Shown: positions 47,350 through 55,742 of the stretch, one piece after another
Layout of the letters: the number at the start of each line of letters is the position of its first letter
Position numbering within the stretch: position 1 is the first letter of the stretch
NCBI RefSeq assembly: GCF_007176755.1
Contig: NZ_BJTV01000001.1
Location: forward strand, 1-64,000
Direction of reading: 5' to 3'
From: Streptomyces sp. 1-11
GTDB lineage: Bacteria > Actinomycetota > Actinomycetes > Streptomycetales > Streptomycetaceae
Length of the DNA stretch: 64,000 nt
Translations under genes and position numbers: made by a program
The notes under the pieces: model-generated
The model's database searches: none
Told to the model about the DNA's origin: nothing
Seen by the model: only the letters and a program-made list of their open reading frames with translations

Positions 47350-47742
47350 TCAGCAGTCCCGGAGTTCCGGCGACTGGTTCAGCAACTGGTTGCGCACCGA
47401 GGTGAAGCGGGCCAGCGTCTCGTCCACCGAGGCGTCCAGCGGGAACACCGCCACCCGGTGGCAGTTCTGGAAGGCCAGCCGTACCCCGAAGTGCCGCTGC
47501 AGCGCACCGCGTATGGCGTCACTCGCGAGCGCACGCAGCAGCTGACCGCGCGCCTGCTCGTCCGGCGGGGGCGTCTGGTTGTCGGCGAAGGGTCCGCCGT
47601 CCACCTTCAGCTGGGCCACCAGGGAGCTGATCATCTCCCACGCATAGGGCAGGGAGGTCCGGACGCAGTCGACGAATGCTGCTTCGTCGACCTCGCCTCG
47701 CTCGGCCTGTTCGAGTAGGGCCGGTGAGACGTCGAGCGACAT
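47350..47742 (-). CDS. SCO5389-like conserved protein
   Basis: 130 aa, soluble, mostly alpha-helical, with no known domain. Distinctive stretches are EVDEAAFVDCVRTSLPYAWEMISSLV and FGVRLAFQNCHRVAVFPLDAS. From memory it matches a family named after S. coelicolor SCO5389, restricted to actinomycetes. ATG 47742 has GAGGAG six nt upstream. Divergent from nucS. Function unknown. Confidence 0.72.
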   Translation of the reverse strand: MSLDVSPALLEQAERGEVDEAAFVDCVRTSLPYAWEMISSLVAQLKVDGGPFADNQTPPPDEQARGQLLRALASDAIRGALQRHFGVRLAFQNCHRVAVFPLDASVDETLARFTSVRNQLLNQSPELRDC

Positions 47743-48041
47743 GGGTTCTCCTCTCGCACCCCCGCCGAGCAGGGGTTGCCGGACAGACAAGGCAGTTCGC
47801 GATACCGAACACGCTGGGTACACGGACCGCGACCTCCCGTTCCCTACGGTAGGCAACGGTCGGTGACCACACCAGCAGATTGCGTATATGGAACGGTCCC
47901 TTTGCGCGCACAATCGGCCAGAGTTGAACAGGAGTTTCCAGGGATAAAAAGGGTGGCTCCCCGGGCTGGCGGTGCCGGTGAGGTCCGGCGGCGGGAGGGC
48001 GGATCGCGTGCACCACCGGGTGTCGAGTAGCGTTGCCGACC
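47743..48041. promoter_or_regulatory. 299-bp divergent promoter region between the SCO5389-like gene and nucS
   Basis: No gene seen. GTTCG-N6-CGAAC (47795-47810) is an operator-like dyad about 55 bp upstream of the SCO5389-like gene. TAGCGT (48028-48033) is the nucS -10 box. The central part (47870-47960) is unusually AT-rich for this window (CGTATATGG, GGGATAAAAAGGG) and probably holds the minus-strand promoter. Confidence 0.5.
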
Positions 48042-48713
48042 ATGCGTCTCGTCATTGCCCGGTGCTCGGTCGACTACGCCGGCCGGCTCACCGCCCACCT
48101 GCCCTCGGCGCCCCGCCTGATCCTGGTCAAGGCGGACGGCAGCGTCTCCATCCACGCGGACGACCGGGCGTACAAGCCCCTCAACTGGATGTCGCCGCCC
48201 TGCACGCTCAAGGAGGGCGCGGGCGACGACGAGGGCGTGTGGACCGTGGTCAACAAAGCGGGCGAGAAACTGATCATCACGATGGAGGAGATCCTCCACG
48301 ACTCCTCGCACGAACTCGGCGTGGACCCCGGTCTGATCAAGGACGGCGTGGAGGCGCACCTGCAGGAGCTGCTCGCCGACCGCATCGAGACCCTCGGCGA
48401 GGGTTACACCCTCATCCGCCGCGAGTACATGACCGCGATCGGCCCGGTGGACATCCTCTGCCGGGACGCGGACGGGGCGACGGTCGCCGTCGAGATCAAG
48501 CGGCGCGGTGAGATCGACGGTGTCGAACAGCTCACCCGCTACCTGGAACTGCTGAACCGCGACCCGCACCTGGCCCCGGTCCGCGGCGTCTTCGCGGCCC
48601 AGGAGATCAAGCCGCAGGCCCGGGTCCTGGCCACGGACCGCGGCATCAACTGCCAGATCCTGGACTACGACGCCATGCGCGGCATCGAGGACGACAAGCT
48701 GCGGCTGTTCTGA
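48042..48713 (+). CDS. nucS: NucS/EndoMS mismatch endonuclease (leaderless)
   Basis: 223 aa. Cuts both strands at mismatches in bacteria that lack MutS/MutL. The N-terminal beta-sandwich starts [16 protein letters not shown]. The nuclease core has D137 (GPVDILC), E151 and K153 (VAVEIKRR), and Y/Q residues nearby. The C-terminus KLRLF (219-223) matches the sliding-clamp-binding tail of mycobacterial NucS. TAGCGT ends eight nt before the ATG and there is no ribosome-binding site, so it is probably leaderless. Confidence 0.95.
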   Translation: MRLVIARCSVDYAGRLTAHLPSAPRLILVKADGSVSIHADDRAYKPLNWMSPPCTLKEGAGDDEGVWTVVNKAGEKLIITMEEILHDSSHELGVDPGLIKDGVEAHLQELLADRIETLGEGYTLIRREYMTAIGPVDILCRDADGATVAVEIKRRGEIDGVEQLTRYLELLNRDPHLAPVRGVFAAQEIKPQARVLATDRGINCQILDYDAMRGIEDDKLRLF

Positions 48714-48788
48714 GCCCGCGGCCGGGCCGACGCGCGAGGGCCGGTTCCGCCCGGGGGGAACCGGCCCTCGCGCGTCGGGCGGGAAGGG

Positions 48789-51278
48789 TCACACCACGGA
48801 GTCCGGACCGCCGGCCACGGCCGCGCCCGCCGCGCCGCTCGACGCCGCCGTGCCGCTCGACGCCGTCGGGGCGCCGGACGCCGGGCCGCTCGCCGAGGTG
48901 GACGTGCCCGGAGACGAGGACGGGTCGTCCGACGGGGACGGCGACTGCGGCGCACTCGAACTGGGCGGCGGGCTGCTCGGCGGGGTGGACACGGTCGGCG
49001 TGGGCGACTGCGAGCCCGGCCGGTGCGTGCTCCTGGTGGGCGACGGCGTCGTGCCCCCGCCGCCCGGGGCCTTCGTGGCACTGGGACTGGACGACGGGCC
49101 GGAGCCGGCCGCGGGCGGGGCCGGGTCGTCCGAGGTGCCGTAGGTGCCGTCGGGCCCGGGGTTGACCGGGCTGCTGGACGCCCTGCCGGGCTCTGCCCCG
49201 CCTTCGTCGCCCTTCGCCGGTTCGGCGCCGGGGCTGCTGTCCTCGGCGCCCTGGCTCACCGACGGGTTGACGTCGACCGTGCCGGCCGGGTTCCGGTCGG
49301 CGTTCTGCTCGGACGTCATGCCCAGCGTGACGACCGTGCCGAGCACGGCGACGAGCAGCGCCCCGGAACCGGCCGCGACCAGGTTGCGGCGGGCCAGCCG
49401 GCGTATGCCGCCGCCGGCGCCGGCGGCCGGGATCCGGCGGGTGGCCTGGGAGTCGCCGGCCGGCCCGGACGGCGCCGCGAAGGTCGCCGGCACCCCGCCG
49501 GACGGTGCGGCGGCCGCCTCGCGGCGGGCGTCGGGCGCCTCCTCGCCGGCCGCCGCCGGGAGCCCGGGCGCCTCCCCGGCCAGGTCGGCGACCAGCGCCA
49601 GCGCGCGGCGCCCGGCGACCGCGCCCCGCTTGTCGGCCAGCGCCGCGCGCAGCCCGCCCGAGGCCTCCAGCTCGGCACGGGCCCGGTCGAGCTGTCCGGC
49701 GCACAGCGCGAGGACGCCCAACTCGTGGTGGAAGTAGACCTGTTCGGCGACATCCCCGGACAGCCTCGAGGCCTCGGCGCCGCAGCGCAGCGAGCGTTCC
49801 CAGGCGGTCCAGTGCAGCCCGGCGGCGAAGGCGGGCGCGGCCGCGCGGGCGAGCCGGACCGCGACGCCCTCCTCCTCGCCGTCGGCGGCGGGCCGGGTGT
49901 CCGGCACCACCACGGCGAGCGCGGCGAGGACCGCGTCGGCCTCGGCGCACACCCGCTCGGGGGTGACCGAGGGGTGCCCGGCCCACCAGGCGTAGTGCTC
50001 GGCGGCCGTGCGGCCCTCGGCGGGGACGTCGGCGTCGTATCCGGCGGCCTCGAGCTGGGCCCGCACACCGGCCGCCAGCCGGTAGCGGGGGCCGACCGCG
50101 GAGACCAGTCCGCAGCCCGCGAGTTCACCGAGCGCGGCGTCGGCGTGGGTGTCGCCGACCAGGGCGGGCAGGTGCGCCTGGTGCGGCACCTCACCGTCGA
50201 GCGCCACCGCGAGGCGGAGGGTGGCACGGGCGGAGGCGCTCAGCCGGGAGGCGAGCAGCGGGGCGGGCGCGGCCGCCTCGCCGAGGGACGGCAGGGCCGG
50301 CTGGTCGCCGTCGCCGGCGTCGAACTCGTCCCCGGCGCGGGTCAGTACGTCCTCGAAGACGCCGTACTCGTCCACCGCCCCGGCGCTGGCGCGCAACTGG
50401 TCGCGCTGCCGGAGCAGGGCGCCGGCCTGCACGAAGCGCAGCGGCAGGCCCTCGGACTCGAACCAGAGGTCACCGGCCCAGTTGGCTTCCTCCTCGGTGA
50501 GCACACGGCCGACGGTCCGCTCCAGGATCTCCACACCGGCCGCCCGGTCCAGACCGCCCAGGAAGACCTCCTCCACCTCGGAGCCGGCGGTGGGCGCGGG
50601 CACGTCGGGGGTGGTGGCGAGCAGGAAGGCGCACTCGGGCGTGGCGTCGAGCAGTTCGTCCAGGGCCGCGCCGCCGAACTCGAGGTCGTCCACGACGACG
50701 ACGGCGCCGATCTCCCCGGCCAGGGCGAGGAGTTCGTCGTGTTCGGGGCGGTGCGCCGGGGCCTCGTGAACGGCGTGGAACAGGTCGTGCAGGAGGTCGG
50801 CGGCGGTGCGGTGGAAGCCGGAGAGCCGTACCACGCCGTCGGGCGCGAGGTCCGCGCAGTCCTCGGCGACGAGGTCGAGCAGGGCGGTGCGGCCGGAGCC
50901 GCCGGGGCCGGTGAGCCGCACCGAGCGGCCACGCGCCAGCAGCCGGACCAGGCGCTCGCGTTCGTCCTGGCGCTCCAGCAGGGCGAGGGTGGGCAGCGCC
51001 GGGCCGGGCGGCACGGGCGGCCGGGCGGCACGCTCGGCCTCGGCGCGCTCGGCGGGCGTGCGCTTGCGGGGCCGCTCGGGCCGCTGGTGCGGCGGGCAGG
51101 GTTCTATCTCGCTGCCGTCCACCGGGTTGACGGTGAGCAGGAAGCCGCCGGAGACGACCTGCGACGTGCGGGCGATCGCGGGCGCGCTCTGGCCGAAGTC
51201 GGAGGTGAGGGATTCCCGGGGCGGGCGGCGGCCGAGAGCCTGGCCGTGCTCCTCGGGTCCCGGAGTGATCGGGTCCAT
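48789..51278 (-). CDS. Large NTPase-like membrane protein with altered Walker A
   Basis: 829 aa. A disordered N-terminus (1-95) precedes an AAA/STAND-like NTPase domain with P-loop GPGGSGRT (124-131), where Arg130 replaces the invariant Lys, and Walker B AVVVVDDLEFGG. Then come a winged-helix and helical-repeat region (about 340-600), a single membrane helix (about 635-657), and a Ser/Pro/Thr-rich tail of some 170 residues, probably outside the membrane. It resembles conserved Streptomyces ATP-binding membrane proteins, but I do not recognise a characterised one. ATG 51278. It could be a signalling ATPase or have lost catalysis. Confidence 0.7.
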   Translation of the reverse strand: MDPITPGPEEHGQALGRRPPRESLTSDFGQSAPAIARTSQVVSGGFLLTVNPVDGSEIEPCPPHQRPERPRKRTPAERAEAERAARPPVPPGPALPTLALLERQDERERLVRLLARGRSVRLTGPGGSGRTALLDLVAEDCADLAPDGVVRLSGFHRTAADLLHDLFHAVHEAPAHRPEHDELLALAGEIGAVVVVDDLEFGGAALDELLDATPECAFLLATTPDVPAPTAGSEVEEVFLGGLDRAAGVEILERTVGRVLTEEEANWAGDLWFESEGLPLRFVQAGALLRQRDQLRASAGAVDEYGVFEDVLTRAGDEFDAGDGDQPALPSLGEAAAPAPLLASRLSASARATLRLAVALDGEVPHQAHLPALVGDTHADAALGELAGCGLVSAVGPRYRLAAGVRAQLEAAGYDADVPAEGRTAAEHYAWWAGHPSVTPERVCAEADAVLAALAVVVPDTRPAADGEEEGVAVRLARAAAPAFAAGLHWTAWERSLRCGAEASRLSGDVAEQVYFHHELGVLALCAGQLDRARAELEASGGLRAALADKRGAVAGRRALALVADLAGEAPGLPAAAGEEAPDARREAAAAPSGGVPATFAAPSGPAGDSQATRRIPAAGAGGGIRRLARRNLVAAGSGALLVAVLGTVVTLGMTSEQNADRNPAGTVDVNPSVSQGAEDSSPGAEPAKGDEGGAEPGRASSSPVNPGPDGTYGTSDDPAPPAAGSGPSSSPSATKAPGGGGTTPSPTRSTHRPGSQSPTPTVSTPPSSPPPSSSAPQSPSPSDDPSSSPGTSTSASGPASGAPTASSGTAASSGAAGAAVAGGPDSVV

Positions 51279-51614
51279 GGGTTCAAGCCCCCCAAAAGCG
51301 TCGTGTGCCCTGCAAACCGGCCCCTACCGGCCTGTTGCACACCGCGCTGTCGCTTCTGGTCCGGTCCCGCTCGAGGGTTGCTTCAGGCAGCGGGCGACCG
51401 AACCCTAAACCTTGGCACAGTATCCACGACAGGGCGGGGTGCCGCCCGGCCCGAGACGTCACGGTCCGGTGAGGATTGCCCTCGTGGTGCGGTAAGGGAA
51501 CTGCGCCCGGATCTCCCCCGTCGCCCCGGTCACTCCCGGCCGGGTGCGTCACGCACGCGGCTCGGGTGCCTCACGCACGCGGCTCGGGTGCCTCACACAC
51601 GCGGCGCCGGTGCG
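51279..51614. other. 336-bp intergenic region with repeats
   Basis: Contains the minus-strand promoter of the large NTPase gene (a TAGGGT-like -10 near 51401-51406), a GGGCGG-GGTG-CCGCCC hairpin (51432-51447), and the 22-bp tandem repeats described separately. No coding frame stands out. Confidence 0.5.
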
Positions 51615-51623
51615 TCACACGCG
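51541..51623. repeat. 22-bp tandem repeat, about 3.8 copies
   Basis: Units start at 51541, 51563, 51585 and 51607 (the last is partial) with a few substitutions. Each unit contains a short dyad of the form GTGC...GCAC, so the array could fold into serial hairpins. The array runs into the last codon and stop of the STAS gene (stop at 51615-51617) and may act as its terminator. Confidence 0.8.
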
Positions 51624-51938
51624 TGGCAGCGACTCGACGCCGATGCCGCCCTCGATGGCGAGGATGCGGTGCAGCCGGGTGGCGACCAGCAGCCGCTGCA
51701 TCTGGGCCGGGACCCCGCGCAGCACCAGGCGGCGACCGCAGCGGCCGGCCCGCCGGTGGGCGCCCATGATCACTCCGAGTCCGGTGGCGTCCCAGGAGTC
51801 CAGTTCGGACAGGTCGAGCACCAGGTCGCCGACGCCGTCGTCGACGGCCGAGTGCAGGGCCGTACGGGCGTCCGCCGCGCTGCGGACGTCGAGGCGGCCC
51901 CCGACGACCAGCTCGGCGTGGTCGCCCCTGATGTACAT
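51615..51938 (-). CDS. STAS-domain anti-sigma factor antagonist
   Basis: 107 aa, a single STAS domain: ELVVGGRLDVRSAADARTAL, LVLDLSELDSWDATGLGVIM, RRLVLRGVPAQMQRLL. The usual phospho-acceptor Ser of DSSG is replaced by Thr (DATG). It probably acts in a partner-switching circuit controlling a SigB-like factor; no kinase or sigma gene is adjacent. ATG 51938 has GGGGAG five nt upstream. Confidence 0.87.
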   Translation of the reverse strand: MYIRGDHAELVVGGRLDVRSAADARTALHSAVDDGVGDLVLDLSELDSWDATGLGVIMGAHRRAGRCGRRLVLRGVPAQMQRLLVATRLHRILAIEGGIGVESLPRV

Positions 51939-52057
51939 ATGCGCTCCCCGTTGAGTGCGGTCCGGCGTACTCCGTGACGGTGCTGATGCTGTGCAAGCTC
52001 TGACTGCCTGAGCGGCAGGGCGGTTGCTGCTTGTAAGCGAACCGATACCGAATTCAC

Positions 52058-52080
52058 CCCCGGGAGTGATACTCCCGGGG
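52058..52080 (-). terminator. Terminator of the 3-hydroxybutyryl-CoA dehydrogenase gene
   Basis: CCCCGGGAGT (52058-52067), loop GAT, ACTCCCGGGG (52071-52080): a perfect 10-bp stem 33 bp past the stop. Confidence 0.65.
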
Positions 52081-52112
52081 TGTGTGTCCGGATCCGGATG
52101 GATCTGTACGGA

Positions 52113-52961
52113 TCAGTACTTGTAGAAGCCCTGCCCGCTCTTACGGCCGATGTCACCGGCGTCCACCATCCGGCGCATCAGCTCCGGCGGGGCGAACTTC
52201 TCGTCCTGCGACTCGGTGTAGATGTTGCCGGTGGCGTGCAGCAGGATGTCCACGCCGGTGAGGTCCGCAGTGGCCAGCGGGCCCATGGCGTGGCCGAAGC
52301 CCAGCCTGCAGGCGAGGTCGATGTCCTCGGCGGTGGCCACGCCGGACTCGTACAGCTTCGTCGCCTCGACCACCAGGGCGGAGATGAGGCGGGTGGTGAC
52401 GAAGCCGGCCACGTCCCGGTTGACGACGATGCAGGTCTTGCCGACCGACTCGGCGAACTCCCGCGCGGCGGCGAGGGTTTCGTCGCTGGTCTTGTAACCG
52501 CGGACCAGCTCGACGAGCTGCATCATCGGCACCGGCGAGAAGAAGTGCACGCCCACCACGCGCTCGGGGTGCTCGGTGGCCGCCGCGATCTTGGTGATCG
52601 GGATGGCGGAGGTGTTGGAGGCGAGCACGGTCTCCGGCCGCACGATCTTGTCGAGCGCGCGGAAGATCTCGTGCTTCACCTCGAGCTTCTCGAAGACGGC
52701 CTCGACGACGATGTCGGCGTCGGCGGCGGCGTCCAGGTCGGTGGTCGCGGTGATGCGGCCGAGAGCGGTGTCGGCGTCGTGCGCCTCCAGCTTGCCCTTG
52801 CTCACGAACTTGTCGTACGAGGCCTTGATGCCGTCGGTGCCACGCTTCAGGGCCTCGTCGGTGACGTCCCGCAGGACGACGTCCCAGCCCGCCTGCGCGG
52901 CGACCTGAGCGATGCCGGACCCCATGAGACCGGCGCCGATGACGGCGAGCTTCCGTGCCAC
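52113..52961 (-). CDS. 3-hydroxybutyryl-CoA dehydrogenase
   Basis: 282 aa. Rossmann NAD-binding loop VIGAGLMGSGIAQ, catalytic region SNTSAIPITKIAA and HFFSPVPMMQLVE with the active-site His, and GFGHAMGPLATADLTGVD in the C-terminal domain. Converts acetoacetyl-CoA to 3-hydroxybutyryl-CoA with NAD(P)H and may feed the butyryl-CoA pool used by the IcmA mutase. GTG 52961 has GGGGAG seven nt upstream. Confidence 0.92.
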   Translation of the reverse strand: MARKLAVIGAGLMGSGIAQVAAQAGWDVVLRDVTDEALKRGTDGIKASYDKFVSKGKLEAHDADTALGRITATTDLDAAADADIVVEAVFEKLEVKHEIFRALDKIVRPETVLASNTSAIPITKIAAATEHPERVVGVHFFSPVPMMQLVELVRGYKTSDETLAAAREFAESVGKTCIVVNRDVAGFVTTRLISALVVEATKLYESGVATAEDIDLACRLGFGHAMGPLATADLTGVDILLHATGNIYTESQDEKFAPPELMRRMVDAGDIGRKSGQGFYKY

Positions 52962-53293
52962 TGTGCGACTCCCCTGATACGCGCTGTCGTCAGGCCCTGG
53001 CAATGCCTCCCCCTGGTCCGCTCGCGGGGTTCGATCCCGGCGTCCTGGGACAGTTGCTTCACCGGACGCCGCCGGGCAGGCGAAAAGGTCATGCCGGGGC
53101 CTATCTCTCGGCCGGACACTAGCGCCCGTGAGGGGCGCAGCGGCGCAGTTAGTAACGCGTTTCACGTCTCACGGGATGAGATGCCGGTCACGTCTGCGCT
53201 CCGCCCGCACGGGGTGCCCGCCTCCCATGGATGTCAGTGCCTGCTCCTACGCTGCCTCCGACCGACCGGGAAACCGAGGAAAGAGGCAACGGC
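52962..53293. other. 332-bp intergenic region
   Basis: No gene identified. TCTCA-N5-TGAGA (53167-53181) is a possible operator for the dehydrogenase gene, and TTAGTAACGCG at 53150-53160 is unusually AT-rich. GGTTCGATCCC (53027-53037) resembles a tRNA T-loop but has no matching cloverleaf. Confidence 0.4.
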
Positions 53294-53716
53294 ATGGGCG
53301 GCAACGGCTGGACGCACACGGGCCCTTACCAGCAGGACCTGGCGGTGGCGTTCCGCCGGGCACAGGAAGCCGAACTGGCCGAGGACGACCACGGGTTCCC
53401 GGGCCGGACCGTGGACGAGCTGTGGCGGGACCCGGCCTGGCACGAGTACGTCTTCACCGGCGGCACGGGCACGGTCCTGGACCAGCCCGAACTGATAGGC
53501 GCCACGGATCCCGACGACGGCCCCTTCATGCGCCCGCTGACCGACGAGGAGGTCCGCGCCTGGGCCCCCGACGGCCGCCCCACCCGGGCCGACTGGGAAG
53601 CGGCCCTGCGCTCCGACCGGCTGGAGTTCCCGGGCCGGGCGCAGGGCAGGTGCACGGTGCTGTACGAGGACGGCGAGCCGCGACGGATCGGGTACTGGGG
53701 AGTGACGGCGGATTAG
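53294..53716 (+). CDS. Hypothetical protein
   Basis: 140 aa, acidic, soluble, with no family recognised. Notable stretches are YQQDLAVAFRRAQEAELAEDDHGFPGRTVDELW and a C-terminal CTVLYEDGEPRRIGYWGVTAD. The first looks like a helical pair, the last a beta hairpin. ATG 53294 has AAGAGG eight nt upstream; the open frame extends further back without another site. Converges on the SMI1/KNR4-like gene. Confidence 0.65.
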   Translation: MGGNGWTHTGPYQQDLAVAFRRAQEAELAEDDHGFPGRTVDELWRDPAWHEYVFTGGTGTVLDQPELIGATDPDDGPFMRPLTDEEVRAWAPDGRPTRADWEAALRSDRLEFPGRAQGRCTVLYEDGEPRRIGYWGVTAD

Positions 53717-53737
53717 CACACCCCGCCCGGGCGGCGG

Positions 53738-54271
53738 TCAGTCGCTCAGGCCCAGCACCTCCGGGTTGCCGCCGGGGAAGTCCCGGGGCATGCCCGGTAC
53801 GTCGATGGTGCGCCCGTACACGCCGGCCAGGAACTCGACGACGCCGACCGGGAACTCCGACCAGTCGCCGTTGTCCCCGCGGACGACCACCGGCCATGCG
53901 TCCGGGTCCGCGGAGTCCGTCCTCCAGTAGAAGTCGTCGCCCGAATAGGACGACGCCCAGCAGATCAGGCCTCCCGGCCGCGGGAAGGGAACGTGGCCCT
54001 CGGTGTCGCCCATCTCGTACAGGTCCTGGAGGATCTCGTCCTCCCGGCGTGCGGAGCCCCACAGCGCCTCGTGCCCGGGCCGGGGAAGGGACACCGCCAG
54101 GAAGTCGTCGACGACCAGCATCGGGTACGCCTCCGCCAGCGCGCGGAAGTCCGAGGGCAGCGCCGTCCCGAGGGCCGCCTCCAGAGCGGCCCAGTCCACG
54201 CCGCGCCCCCCGGGCACGCGCCACCGCGTCATCGCCCGCAGCGCGGCCTCCAGTTCTTCGATCCTCGGCAA
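53738..54271 (-). CDS. SMI1/KNR4 (SUKH)-like protein
   Basis: 177 aa. A pattern typical of SMI1/KNR4 domains: LGTALPSDFRALAEAYPMLVVDDFLAVSLP near the start, GGLICWASSYSGDDFYWRT and PDAWPVVVRGDNGDWSEFPVGVVEFL. In bacteria this fold often serves as immunity protein to contact-dependent or polymorphic toxins, but no toxin gene lies beside it. The start is uncertain: TTG 54271 fits the domain, and ATG 54232 is an alternative that would trim 13 residues. Confidence 0.72.
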   Translation of the reverse strand: MPRIEELEAALRAMTRWRVPGGRGVDWAALEAALGTALPSDFRALAEAYPMLVVDDFLAVSLPRPGHEALWGSARREDEILQDLYEMGDTEGHVPFPRPGGLICWASSYSGDDFYWRTDSADPDAWPVVVRGDNGDWSEFPVGVVEFLAGVYGRTIDVPGMPRDFPGGNPEVLGLSD

Positions 54272-54488
54272 GTCGTCCGCCTGTCCTGATCGTTCTCCGG
54301 CCCCCCGCCGGTGATGGCACCTGCGACCCGTCCATGATCCACGACTCGCCGGCCTGTTCCCCGCCCGGCCCCGCCGTCCGCCCGCCTCCCGTGCGCGAGG
54401 ACACCGGGCACGGCCCCGTCCGCCGCGCCGGCCGTGACCATCGGCACATGGGACTCCCGGACGGCCCGGCCGTAACTACGCTGGTCGC

Positions 54489-55061
54489 ATGGTCAATCTG
54501 ACGCGCATCTACACCAGGACCGGCGACCAGGGCACCACCGCCCTCGGCGACATGAGCAGGGTCGCCAAGACGGACCTGCGGATCTCGGCGTACGCCGACG
54601 CCAACGAGGCGAACGCGGTGCTCGGCACCGCTATCGCGCTGGGCGGCCTGGACGCGGAGGTCGTCGAGGTACTCACCCGAGTCCAGAACGATCTCTTCGA
54701 CGTGGGCGCGGACCTGTCGACGCCGGTGAAGGAGAACCCGGAGTTCCCGCCGCTGCGGGTCGAGCAGTTCTACATCGACCGGCTGGAGGCGGACTGCGAC
54801 CGCTTCAACGAGCGGCTGGAGAAGCTGCGCTCCTTCATCCTGCCCGGCGGCACCCCCGGCGCCGCCCTCCTGCACCAGGCGTGCACGGTGGTCCGCCGCG
54901 CCGAGCGCTCCACCTGGGCGGCGCTGGAGGCGCACGGCGAGGTGATGAACCCGCTGACCGCGACCTACCTCAACCGCCTGTCCGACCTGCTGTTCATCCT
55001 GGCCCGGACGGCGAACAAGGAGACCGGGGACGTGCTGTGGGTGCCGGGCGGGGAGCGCTAG
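54489..55061 (+). CDS. Cob(I)alamin adenosyltransferase, PduO type (leaderless)
   Basis: 190 aa. ATP-binding N-terminus YTRTGDQGTTALGD, FDVGADLSTP, and RRAERSTWAA with NRLSDLLFILAR, all hallmarks of the PduO class. It makes adenosylcobalamin, the cofactor of the IcmA mutase. TACGCT (54477-54482) ends six nt before the ATG. Its stop overlaps the stop of the converging membrane-protein gene in the palindrome CTAG. Confidence 0.93.
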   Translation: MVNLTRIYTRTGDQGTTALGDMSRVAKTDLRISAYADANEANAVLGTAIALGGLDAEVVEVLTRVQNDLFDVGADLSTPVKENPEFPPLRVEQFYIDRLEADCDRFNERLEKLRSFILPGGTPGAALLHQACTVVRRAERSTWAALEAHGEVMNPLTATYLNRLSDLLFILARTANKETGDVLWVPGGER

Positions 55062-55591
55062 CGCTCCCGCTTGGGGAACAGCGTGTAGCTCGCGGCGATC
55101 ACCAGGTTGACGACGATCAGCAGCAGCATCCGCGACTGCCAGGCCCGCAGCGAACCGGTCTCGCCGTGGCCGCCGACGTACCAGACCGCCGCCTGCAGCA
55201 GGGCCAGCGCGACCAGCGAGGCGAGGATCCAGCGGCCCGCGACCTTCCACTCGTGGACGACGCGGGCCCTGCCGTACCTCGGGGGCCGCTCGGGCGGCGG
55301 GCCGCCGGCGAAGCGGTGGGCGACGCGGGCGTCGGCCCACTTAACCGTCGAGTGGCCGAGGCCGACGGTGAAGCCGATGTAGACGGCGGCGAGGCCGTGC
55401 CGCCAGTCGGGCTCGGCCCCGTTCCTCAGGTCGATCGCGGTCACCGCGAACAGCACGACCTCCAGCAGCGGCTCGCAGAGCAGCAGCGCGAGCCCGGTGC
55501 GCGGCATCCGCAGCGCGTACCGGAACGCCAGCCCGGCGGCCAGCAGTACCCAGAAGGCCACCTCGCAGGCGACGATCAGTCCCACGACCAC
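55058..55591 (-). CDS. Membrane protein, four helices
   Basis: 177 aa, with hydrophobic helices at about 4-24, 35-52, 64-80 and 118-137, a fifth near 155-170, and a basic loop between the third and fourth. No family recognised. GTG 55585 has a better-placed GGAG than GTG 55591; both are in frame. It converges on the adenosyltransferase with a 4-bp overlap and diverges from the two-component kinase gene. Confidence 0.7.
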   Translation of the reverse strand: MVVGLIVACEVAFWVLLAAGLAFRYALRMPRTGLALLLCEPLLEVVLFAVTAIDLRNGAEPDWRHGLAAVYIGFTVGLGHSTVKWADARVAHRFAGGPPPERPPRYGRARVVHEWKVAGRWILASLVALALLQAAVWYVGGHGETGSLRAWQSRMLLLIVVNLVIAASYTLFPKRER

Positions 55592-55742
55592 GGCTCCGCT
55601 CCCTTCGTCCGGGCTCCAGCCTCGCGGACCGCGGCGCCCGGATCATCGTCGGCGGCGACGAACCCGGGGTAAGCGAAAGTCGCAGTCCGGGACCGTTCCG
55701 GGGGAGCAGGCGCGGCGGCCGCGGGCCGTGTTGGATGGGGTC

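Noticed and set aside
51541..51623. Possible CRISPR array
   Set aside because: The 22-bp units are directly adjacent with no unique spacers, and there are no cas genes.
53027..53037. tRNA gene, from the T-loop-like GGTTCGATCCC
   Set aside because: No D-arm, anticodon arm or acceptor stem can be placed around it.
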